Part shown: one piece after another, positions 38,598 to 47,563 of the stretch | Layout: each line of letters opens with the position of its first letter | Position numbering within the stretch: position 1 is the stretch's first letter | From: Stropharia rugosoannulata | Taxonomy: Eukaryota > Basidiomycota > Agaricomycetes > Agaricales > Strophariaceae | Reading direction: 5' to 3' | DNA length: 64,000 nucleotides | Assembly (NCBI GenBank): GCA_028532985.1 | Contig: JANCIK010000004.1 | Location: forward strand, 496,001 to 560,000 | Translations under genes and position numbers: made by a program | Notes under the pieces: generated by a model | The model's input: only the letters and a program-made list of their open reading frames with translations | Told to the model about the DNA's origin: nothing | Database searches by the model: none

Positions 38598-38840
38598 TGT
38601 TTATATACATCGGAGACGCTTTTTTCTCTCTGCGGATCTGGGGCTGATCTGAAAAGGCCAAACACAATTTACCGTGTCACAAGCAGTACCCCTCGAAAAA
38701 ATCGGACTGCCCGCTCTTCTGAACTTGCTGTCTTAGACCCTTTCAATGCATCACACATCACAGAACTGTCTCCTATCATCAAAGAGGAGAGGCCATATAT
38801 GCAAAGCTTGTGGGCATCAACAAACACGGCCAAGAGGTGA
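38598..38840 (+). other. Open fragment of about 80 codons without a start codon
   Basis: From TGT at about 38600 a frame stays open through TIYRVTSSTPRKN and then ELSPIIKEERPYMQSLW, stopping at a TGA near 38838. It lacks an early Met and I do not recognise it. It may be an exon remnant or chance; it lies about 350 bp beyond the CENP-C stop codon. Confidence 0.2.
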
Positions 38841-39183
38841 AAGATAGGTTTGGCTTTCTAGGAGCTCTAGGAGAGGGTTAGCTGCACATACGTCTTTTTG
38901 ACGCGTAGAGCCAGTTTTTTTGATTACTGATTCTTTTGAACCTCATGTATGGCAATACCTACGTGATCTATCATGTAGCTTGCCTTGAATTTTTCAAAAG
39001 ATTAGGACAACTCATTGTTAGAAATTAAGCAGTTTGTCTAAAAGTACAGGCCACTTATGTGGCATATGAATTGATGGAGCAGAATAAAGAATCGATGCTA
39101 GAGAATGCATAAGAAAGACTCCGATGAATCCGAAGGAAAGGACGAAGCACAATAATAAATAGTGAATCGTTGAGACTAAGCAA

Positions 39184-41109
39184 CTACCGATGTAGTGATC
39201 TTGACCGCCCAGAAAGAGGGTCGAGAGGTGCAGATCTTGATGCCGGAACACCAGCAGAGGACGAACGCGCTAGCGACTTGCGTCGCTGCACCTCAGCAAT
39301 ATGCTGAGCCTTCACAGCACGCTCCTCCGGGGTTGGTTCCATCTTGCGCGCCTGTGTGAAGAATACTTTTGCCGTTCTGTTTGATATATTTTCAAGCAAA
39401 TAGGTATTTCCTGACGGGAAATCGCAATAAGCAGACATAATGAAAAGGTGAGGCATAAATCTACCTCGCGGGACCATGAACATAGCTCCTGTGGCCAAAA
39501 CCATGGAAGTCTTATGGATCTTGAAGTTGATTGCACCCTCAATGACGTAGAATATCTGCAGAGAATTTAATAGGAAACCAGAAGTAAGGTTCGTTCACTG
39601 ACATAGGTATTGTCTTTTGAAGCTTTACTTGGCTTTCGACCTCGTGGGGGTATAGATAATTGACCAGCTGCTATAAAGTCATCGTCTCCGAACACTTTAT
39701 CGAATGACCAGGTTTTATCCGCAGATACTTTGGGATCGATCATCTTTGCCGTCCATGCAATGCCTGGCGAGGAACCATGAATGTATGCTCTGAAAGTTAA
39801 CATGAATTAAAAACGTACGACGATTGACGACATCCTGTTGGGTATAGCTTATGACTTCGCATATGGGATCTGTATCATCATCCCAGCCTTCTTCTGGGTT
39901 AGGTACGGGAAGGGCAGGCGGTATTTGATCCTCCTCTGCCCCTACAGCTACGCTGCGACTACGAGCACGGGCAGATGCACCACGCTTTCGCTTTGTGCCA
40001 AGAGGTTCTGCAACAGGTTTAGGTATGCGTACAATTTCTTTGATCTGCGGCACCAGCACAGGCCCAGAGTTCGCCATACGCCCATACACGAGCTTTTCAC
40101 CGCGCCAATATTCCAAAGGTGCGTAGTGCTCTCGTTGACTCCGCCGTACACCTTCTCGCACAGGCTTGTTCTCCTTTTTGCTTCGACTTTGCGTCTTGCG
40201 AGGCGATTTCTTTTCCGGGACCACAGTCTCTACCTTTTTCTTCTTTTTGGGCGGCGGCATTTCCTCTTCCTCTTCATCCTCCGAGCCAGGACCCAGGTCA
40301 ACATCTTCGAGTCCATTCGCAATCTCTGCCTCTATCTCCTCTTCACTTTGCGATGGTTCACGCGGCGCTGGCGGTTTCTTCTTGGTTGGCTTAGGTGTAG
40401 GAGGCTCGGGTTCGGGCTCAGGCTCTGACATCTGCTGGTCTTCCTCGTCGTCATCAGCGTCCAATTGTGCAAAGCTGCGGTTTGTCGTAGAAGCCTGTGT
40501 GGGCGTGTTATCTTGCGCATAGTCATCAAAATCATTGTCCATGTTTTGTGTATCATCGTTGAAGTCGTATCCTGCATCCTCGTTCGGCGAATCAGAATCC
40601 GGTTCGAAGTCCTGCGCACGGATGGACCGCGAAAGTGACGAAGGTCCTGGAGCAGCATTCTTACTTGCCCTGTGAGTAGACAAAGACGAAGGACGTGGCG
40701 AGGGTATCTTGTCAAAGTCCACCTCAGAAGTGCGTGCCACTGGACGAATAGACGATCGCCGCCCGGCTGTGAGAGGTGTCGCTGGTGGCCTCATATTTAC
40801 AAGGTGATGCACCGGGCTGTCAAGCTGCATGCTCATCTCGCCGTCGTCCTCGTCATAATAGTCATCCTGATACCGCGCCGCGTTAGGCGCCGACTTCTTG
40901 CGTATCCGAGGGCGAGGAGGCGTCCGCCCGTCCGCCTGTTGGAGTAGTTCGGCGAATGGCTCAAACCCGTCAGATTTGCGTTCAACATGCTGAACGGCTA
41001 TGCCAGTCTTCTTGCCAACTTCTGGGTTGTCGCCGCGGTAGGGTATATGCGCTTTCTGCGTGCGGTTCCGGGCGCCCCCGAGGCTGCTTTTGCGCGCAGA
41101 AGAGGGCAT
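39184..41109 (-). CDS. MIF2: Mif2/CENP-C inner-kinetochore protein
   Basis: CENP-C binds the CENP-A nucleosome and recruits the Mis12 complex at centromeres. Four exons: 41109-39819, 39763-39603, 39555-39465 and 39410-39184, giving 589 aa with introns of 55, 47 and 54 bp. Domains in order: an N-terminal conserved patch at residues 22-38 (HIPYRGDNPEVGKKTGI), the family's Mis12-complex-binding end; a long acidic and basic disordered middle; the CENP-C motif at about 320-344, with RRSQREHYAP then LEYWRGEKLVYGR, whose Arg and Trp contact the nucleosome acidic patch and CENP-A tail; and a C-terminal cupin dimerisation fold from about 431, with FGDDDFIAAGQLSIPPRG, DNTYIFYVIEGA and GAMFMVPRGNTYLLENI. 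The second and third splices restore DNTY-IFYV and PRG-NTYL exactly, supporting the model. The gene is head to head with a DUF4139-family gene, sharing a promoter region of about 450 bp. Confidence 0.95.
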
Positions 41110-41557
41110 GTACAGATAACGTGCGGTCGATGTCAGAAGAATAGAGGTACGAGTGCGTGGGAAATAAACACGGACGCGTTTCGATAAGTCTTGGTCACGT
41201 GTATTAGTGAACCTTGCCTGGCAACTTCTGATCTGGCTTGGATCTGGCTCCTATCCATAACTATTCAAAGTCCCACAGAGGATTCCCAGCCTCTTCAGAG
41301 TCTAAATATCCTGCACTTGGCGTACATAGGTATCTGCAGCGGTCTAATTGCAAAAATTCAAGAAATCGGAAGTGCAAAATCCCAGTGCCGTGGAGTTCTC
41401 GCCGAAGCTTAGGTCCATGTTTACTGATTTCTGTATTAATACTATGGCAGCAACTAGATGCACACCATCTGTCAGAAAGTTTATTTGCCTCCGCCACTCG
41501 GGACCGTCTATAAGTAATCTTTGAAGGGACAATCGAGCATACTGCTGTCCCACTGTC
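41110..41557. promoter_or_regulatory. Bidirectional promoter region, MIF2 / DUF4139 copy A
   Basis: 448 bp separates the two divergent start codons. A TATAAG at about 41509 lies 49 bp before the copy A start codon and is a plausible TATA element. Much of this stretch recurs, diverged, at 44474-44975, so it was part of the tandem duplication. Confidence 0.6.
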
Positions 41558-43625
41558 ATGAATGCGACTCCACTAGCCTCACGTCTGGATTCTATGAATG
41601 ATGCTGATGCTAACCATAACGTTGTCTTATTGGACTCCCAGCAGGCCAGCAAAATCACCAACGTCAATTTGTATGCTGGACGCGCAGAGATCACTAGGCA
41701 TTTCAAGTTGACCCTTCTTGGCGGACAGAACCTAGTTACAATTCGTGGTCTTCCTTTCATGTTTCAGCAAGACTCTACCCGGTGCGCTCAATGAGCACAA
41801 CTCTACTACCTGTGCTGACTTTATTTGACCATACAGAGTGGACGGCAGAGGGAACGCGTCTATCCACGACGTCGTCATATCCAAGACCCCTCAAGAGGAT
41901 CAAAGCTCGGAATTTCAAGAAGCCATGAAATCCCTCGAACGCAAATGCGCAGAATTAAAGAATCAGATAACTAATGTCAAACAGGCCCGTGCTCACCTAG
42001 ATACTTACCTCGGATCGGTGAAGGCAGAGGCTGTTAACGTTGGAAATCTCCAAGGTATTTTCAAGAACTACAATGTCATTGGACGCGAACTAGACAATTC
42101 CATTCTGGACCTCGAGCAAGAGTTGGAGGAGGTGAAGGAAGAACAAAGTCGTCTTCGTAGCGATACATCAACAGATGAGACGCTTGCGCGCTTACCCTGG
42201 CAAGTTTCCATCAAAATATATGCTCAAAAGGACGAAGAGGTGGACATCATCCTGACATACGGTCCGCCACGCAGTACTTTCGTCATATATCATGCTGATT
42301 GTGTTTGACAGTGGTTAATAATGCTGACTGGTCTGCCAGTTATGACATCCGCGTGGACACGCAGTCAGTAGACAAGACCGTCACTATACTTTACAAGGCG
42401 TCCATTACGCAAAACACTGGCGAGGTTAGATCGCCCCGGATCCTAGTTCTACGTTTGACCTCTATTTGTAGTCTTGGGATGCAGTTCCTTTAACGCTGGA
42501 AACAGTGACACCAACGCTGGGAATGACTGCTCCTAACCTGCTACCTTGGAACATATATGATAAATCTACCACAAACCCTACGGTGGAATCGTCTTGGATG
42601 TCATCAAGGCCGGGGCAGCAACCGCGAAGAAGCATGGCGCAGAAAAAACTGGCAACCATGCAAACAAGTCGTAGAAGTTGGAGTTTCTCTTCACAGCGCA
42701 ACACACCGCCTGCCATGCAACATCAATTTGTGTCTGTTACCAACAAAGGTAGTATAGCCGCCACATTTCGCGTTCCGGGCTACCTAACCATACCCACCGA
42801 TGCGCAAAAGCATAACGTCACTATTGCGACCTTTGACTTTACGGTCCCATTGACATGGTACACTGTTCCGAAAGAAGATGCGCGCGTTTACATGGAGGTG
42901 CGGATTTTATTATAACTCTTCGTACATGCGAGCTGCATATCCCACTGCTATAGGCTAAGATCAAAAACGATTCGGAATACACATTTATTCGCGGTCCAGC
43001 CAACGTCTATGTTGACGGAAGCTTTATAGCTACCACCTCTGTCCCTCCCGTGAGCCCACAAGAATCATTCAGCTGTGCCTTTGGGTATGGATGTTATCAT
43101 CTCTTTCGACATTTACTGACATATATTCCTGTCAGATTGGACCCTTCGTTGCGAGTTACCTATGACCGCAAGGATGTTGACACTAACGTCACTGGCTTCT
43201 ACAAGAAATCGACGACAAAGACCATCACGCGCCGAATCACTATTCAAAACACCAAAACCATCCCGGTCATGAACCTTAAAGTGATCGACAACATTCCTGT
43301 CTCGAAAGACAAGCGCATTCATGTTAACCTACTCAAACCGGCGTTGCAAGCTTCTGCGGCTGAACCTCCTCTTCAACGGGGCAAGTCAATCATACCAGGC
43401 GAAAAGACCAACGCTAGCAAAGAGAAGATTTCGCGCAGTGTACAGGTGGCTTCCGGCGTTGCTGCCCAGTGGGAGGGTGCTGACGACCCGGATGCGAACC
43501 AGGATCTGGTAGGAAAGGACGGGCGGGTTCAGTGGAATGTGACATTGCGCCCACAAGAAACAGTCAACCTAGTTCTCAAGTGCGAAGTAACCTTCCCTGA
43601 GAATATGCGCGTTGCAAATGTGTAA
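41558..43625 (+). CDS. DUF4139-family protein, copy A
   Basis: Member of the DUF4139/DUF4140 family (annotated in some genomes as mucoidy inhibitor A-like); biochemical role unknown. Six exons: 41558-41781, 41837-42261, 42312-42424, 42472-42897, 42954-43084 and 43136-43625, giving 602 aa. Residues 32-75 (VNLYAGRAEITRHFKL, then QNLVTIRGLP) match the N-terminal beta-domain. A coiled coil follows (about 100-190, Glu/Lys/Leu-rich). The C-terminal DUF4139 body begins after the third splice at NNADWSASYDIRVDTQ and includes VTILYKASITQNTGE, SWDAVPLTLETVTPTLGMT and later WYTVPKEDARVYMEAKIKN. Exon junctions match copy B exactly in position and phase. The central linker in exon 4 differs from copy B. 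Exon 5 and its flanking introns are almost identical to copy B. Confidence 0.85.
42875..43622 (+). repeat. Homogenised 3' segment shared with copy B (gene-conversion tract)
   Basis: Pairs with 46708-47455 at a constant offset of 3833 bp and no indels. Positions 42875-43120 are identical by eye, including intron 4 (42898-42953) and most of intron 5. About 20-30 substitutions lie in the remaining 500 bp. Exons 1-4 upstream and the 3' flank downstream are clearly more diverged, with indels. Confidence 0.8.
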
Positions 43626-44402
43626 GCGTCACTTCACCACAACTATTCAATCTATGCATTGCAGAAAGTCGTTCCTCGGAAGTTATATAACGGTACTAGA
43701 TATGTAGAGTACAACCAACTGTGCAGAAAAATCAGTTGTCGTTAGCTCAGGCGCTCATAAAACTTTGAGAGTAATCTGAAGGGCTAGTATTTAACTATTT
43801 ACCACTGCATACGTGCTTCCACCCATGTTGGCGAACATGACAGTGATGTCGCCCGTCCTATTCAGACAATGCTGCGTTTGATCAGAAGAGCACATTGCCG
43901 CGCCGCTGTCGATAGGTGCGAGTTCATCCCGCAGCGTATATGGAGAATACCGCCCACAGTGTATGCGTACCTACTATTCTCATCTCGTGCACAAAATCAA
44001 AGCAGGTCGATATCAGACCTGTATGAGTGTCATCCCACTATGTATCCCCTGAAGCTGCGTCGCCGCCAACTGTAAGCCCCTAATGCTGCGTCATCGATAA
44101 ACATTTCGCCTGCCTGATTTTCACATCTCCCTGTCCGAAGAGTTGAGATTGCTAAAACATGAAAATGGTTTGTTTTGTTGCAAATTGTGAATTGGCCCCT
44201 TTAGGAATATTTCTTTCCATATAGCGTAAGCTGATGCCAAGGCGTTGGAAAGCGAACGAGGGAGCAAGGGGTGCAAGCTGGTGCGAGACAGGTAGGGGCA
44301 CGACCTGTCACGACATGATCAAGAGAGGGGACAGAGCTCTACGGAACTGCAACGTGCAGCCAGGGATGGCATTGCTTGTAGGTGAGTTGGCAAATCTGAC
44401 GA

Positions 44403-44473
44403 CTATGCCAGTTTACTCGCAAACTTCAAGGTTGTCGCCGCGATATGCACCTTCTTCGTGCGGTTGCGGGCAC
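44403..44473 (-). pseudogene. Relic of the MIF2/CENP-C 5' coding end
   Basis: Matches MIF2 positions 40998-41073. On the minus strand it still reads ARNRTKKVHI and then, after a frameshift, RGDNLEVCE followed by a stop and TGI; intact MIF2 has ARNRTQKAHIPYRGDNPEVGKKTGI. The MIF2 start-codon region is missing, removed by a deletion of roughly 48 bp. It cannot encode a useful product and marks the left end of the duplicated unit. Confidence 0.75.
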
Positions 44474-44882
44474 CACGTCGCTCGATGACCCGAAGGGTAC
44501 TGCATGCTCGTGGGAAATAAAGACAGACGCGTTTCGGTCACGTGCGGCGGCGCTTGCACAACGACCTCGGAGCAACACTTGTCTTATCCACCGAATTCAG
44601 CCGAATTCAGTGCTGGTTTTGTCTCCCCTCTATCCTAATTATGAGACTCTAGGAAAGCCTCTTAACCTCTCCAGACTTCCTGTACTTGGCCTAGGCATCC
44701 AGAGCACTCTTGTCTTGATGATGGAGTAATCAAGTCCAAAATCATAAACAGAAAATCAGGGAATAGACATAGGAAATGCAAATCCCAGTTGCACGTAGTT
44801 CTCGCCAACGCTTCGTCAGGTCCACATTGATCGATTCTTGTTCCGCCACGGCTACTATCCATGTCTTATGCCAACGATTACA

Positions 44883-44957
44883 CGCACACCCTCTGGCAAA
44901 AAGATTATTTGCCTCCACGGCTCGGGACCGCCTATAAGCGAAGTTCTTTGAAGGGTT
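44883..44957 (+). promoter_or_regulatory. Ancestral core promoter of DUF4139 copy B, now displaced
   Basis: Aligns with 41461-41530 of copy A, including the TATAAG (here at about 44933). In copy A this TATA lies 49 bp before the ATG; here it lies about 375 bp before it, because of the inserted segment that follows. Confidence 0.55.
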
Positions 44958-44974
44958 AATTCAGCAGGCAAATC

Positions 44975-45285
44975 CAAATTCCATATATACTGGCTTGTCT
45001 TAACAGCCAGTGAGATCAGTTTTTTAACTGTCTTCATTGTGTTCACACTTTTGAAAATATAACTTGAAGGTCTTCTCCGAGTCGCTAAATATTACGAGAA
45101 CTTGACTCAGGACATGAGCATGCTTACCTCGCTTCGCCATTTGGTTTTTTGTACCTATCGTAAGCCCTTGTTTCTGATTAGAATCTGGCATAACAGCAAA
45201 ATTTATGCCTCGTTTCGCTCTCTGGAAAACCATATAAACAGTGGAACTCACTGATTATTGCGTTTAAGCAGCCCCTTCTTCAACC
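44975..45285. other. Inserted segment in the copy B promoter
   Basis: About 310 bp present upstream of copy B but absent at the matching place before copy A. It carries its own TATAAA at 45233-45238, 70 bp before the copy B ATG, so it may supply a new core promoter. No terminal repeats or coding sequence recognised. Confidence 0.5.
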
Positions 45286-45307
45286 CTTCTTTGGCTATTG
45301 TCCCATC

Positions 45308-47458
45308 ATGGATACGACTCGACCGACTCTACGCGAGGACCCTACGAACGATGCTGATACTAATATTAATATAGTTTCATTGGACTCCCAACAGGCCAGC
45401 AAAATTACTCATATTAGTTTGTATGCTGGACGCGCAGAGATCACTAGGCTTTTTAAGCTGTCCCTCCTTGCAGGACAGAATCAAGTCACAATTCGTGGCC
45501 TCCCCTTTCAGCTTCAGCAAGACTCCATCCGGTGGGATCAATGGACATATCTTTGCGATGTATGCTGATGTTATTTAACCATACAGAGTGGACGGCAGAG
45601 GGAACGCGTCTATTCGCGATGTCGTCATATCCAAGACCCCTCGAGAGTACCGTAGCTCGGAATCTCATACCGCAGCCCTTAAAACGCTCGAACGAAAGCG
45701 CCAGGAGTTGAAGAATCAGATAACCAATATCAAACAGTCTCGTGCCCATCTAGACACCTACCTTGCATCGGTGGAAGCAGGGGTCGTGAACATCGCAAGT
45801 CTCGAAGATATATTCAAGAATTACAATACCATTGGACGCAAATTGGACAACTATATCCTAGACCTCGAGCAAGAGTTGGACGAAGTGAAAAGGGAGCAAA
45901 GCCTTCTTCGTAACGATACATCAGCAGAAGAGGTGCTTGCGTGCTTACCCTGGCAAGTCGCCATCAAGATATGGGACGCAAAGGATGAAGAGGTGAAGAT
46001 TGTCCTGAAATACGGTCCGCGACGCAGTACATACTTTCGTCACATACCCAACTGATTTTATTTTTTATTTTTTATTTTTTTATTACAGTGGTCACCAATG
46101 CTGACTGGGCAGCGAGCTACGACATTCGCGTCGATTCGCAATCAGTAGACAAGACCGTCGCTATAGTTTACAAAGCGTCTATTACGCAGAACACCGGCGA
46201 GGTTAGATCGTTATGTATCCTCAATCTACCCATCTGATCTCTGGTAGTCATGGGATGCAGTACCTCTGACGCTCGAAACAGTGACACCGACGCTAGGAAT
46301 GACCGCCCCTGCGTTGTCCCCTTGGAACATATTTGACCTTGGCCCACTTAGCGCTCCCCAAGCAATGATGATGGGGATGCCTATGACAGGAATGTCTATG
46401 CCAAGAATGCCTATGACAGAAATGCCTGGGATGGCGTCCCCTCCGGCAGTGGTATACTCAAGGAGTTCCTCACGAAGTCGCTCACGAAGTCGTAGCCCTC
46501 GTCATAGGCGTCGGAGTACCTCCCCACAGCCCTACGTACCTCCTGTAATGCAACATCAATTTGTTTCCGTCACCAACAAAGGTAACATATCTGCCACATT
46601 CCGCGTTCCGGGGCATATTACTATCCCTACCGACGCGGAAAAGCATAATGTTACTATTGCAACTTTCCACTTCAACGTCCCTCTAACATGGTACACTGTC
46701 CCGAAGCAAGATGCGCGCGTTTACATGGAGGTGCGGATTTTATTATAACTCTTCGTACATGCGAGCTGCATATCCCACTGCTATAGGCTAAGATCAAAAA
46801 CGATTCGGAATACACATTTATTCGCGGTCCAGCCAACGTCTATGTTGACGGAAGCTTTATAGCTACCACCTCTGTCCCTCCCGTGAGCCCACAAGAATCA
46901 TTCAGCTGTGCCTTTGGGTATGGATGTTATCATCTCTTTCGACATTTACTGACGCATATTCCTGTCAGATTGGACCCTTCGTTGCGAGTTACCTATGACC
47001 GCAAGGATGTTAACACTAACGTCACTGGCTTCTACAAGAAATCGACGACAAAGACCATCACGCGCCGAATCACTATTCAAAACACCAAAACCATCCCGGT
47101 CATGAACCTTAAAGTGATCGACAACATTCCTGTCTCGAAAGATGAGCGCATTCATGTCAATCTACTCCAACCGGCGTTACGCGCCCCTGCTGCTGAACCT
47201 CCTCTTCAGCGGGGCAAGTCAATCATACCAGGCGAAAAGACCAACGCTAGCAAAGAGAAGACTTCGCGCAGTGTACAGGTGGCTCCTGGCGTTGCAGCAC
47301 AGTGGGAGGGTGCTGACGACCCGGATGTGAACCAGGATCTGGTAGGAAAGGACGGGCGGGTTCAGTGGAGTGTGACATTGCGCCCACAAGAAACAGTCAA
47401 CCTAGTTCTCAAGTGCGAAGTAACCTTCCCTGAGAATATGCGCGTTGCAAATGTGTAA
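45308..47458 (+). CDS. DUF4139-family protein, copy B
   Basis: Tandem paralogue of copy A with the same six-exon structure: 45308-45531, 45587-46014, 46089-46201, 46248-46730, 46787-46917 and 46969-47458, giving 622 aa. Domain order is as in copy A: N-terminal beta-domain (ISLYAGRAEITRLFKLSLL), a coiled coil of about 90 residues, then the DUF4139 body from TNADWAASYDIRVDSQ. The linker in exon 4 is longer than in copy A and carries a Met-rich repeat (GMPMTGMSMPRMPMTEMPGM) followed by an Arg/Ser block (RSSSRSRSRSRSPRHRRRS). Intron 2 (46015-46088) is 74 bp against 50 bp in copy A because of an expanded TTTTA/T-run before the acceptor. The 3' third is nearly identical to copy A. No disabling change is seen, so both copies look functional. 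Confidence 0.85.
46055..46085 (+). repeat. T-rich simple repeat inside copy B intron 2
   Basis: TTTTATTTTTTA-type units make an extended pyrimidine tract directly before the acceptor TTACAG. It is absent from the matching intron of copy A. Confidence 0.7.
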
Positions 47459-47563
47459 ATGTCATTACACTACTATAACTATTCAATCTACACTTGTATT
47501 ACGGAAATTTGTTCTTGGGAAGTTACATAACGATAAATATGAGTTCAGGCGTTATAAAAACTT

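Larger units (their letters stand above)
28706..39183. other. Gene-poor stretch, right part
   Basis: Composition drifts back toward neutral or AT-rich from about 32 kb. Open frames stay under about 140 codons and are unrelated to any family I recognise. One minus-strand frame of 213 codons crosses 28103-28744, but it overlaps opposing frames and is Arg/Ser/Ala-rich. A possible MITE lies at 33829-33930 and a short Met-less open fragment at about 38600-38840. No tRNA, rRNA or transposase found. Confidence 0.45.
43626..45307. other. Intergenic between DUF4139 copies, holding duplicated promoter and MIF2 relic
   Basis: Left part (43626 to about 44250) is the 3' flank of copy A with nothing recognisable. 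From about 44403 rightward the sequence is a diverged copy of 40998 to about 41535, that is the MIF2 5' coding end followed by the bidirectional promoter. About 310 bp (44975-45285) near the copy B start has no counterpart before copy A. Confidence 0.7.

Noticed and set aside
5410..39183. The gene-poor block as a regional centromere next to kinetochore genes
   Set aside because: Attractive given MTW1 and MIF2, but kinetochore genes need not lie near centromeres. The block holds an intact cyclin gene, is CpG-rich in its middle and lacks visible retroelements, unlike known basidiomycete centromeres. CENP-A ChIP or Hi-C would decide.
39788..39818. A 31-bp first intron in MIF2
   Set aside because: Too short for this genome's introns (46-74 bp). 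The 55-bp alternative ending at 39764 restores the family sequence VVNRRIAWTAKM.
39838..40522. Plus-strand open frames of 91-196 codons opposite CENP-C
   Set aside because: They are shadows of the acidic, low-complexity CENP-C coding strand; the minus strand carries the conserved motifs.
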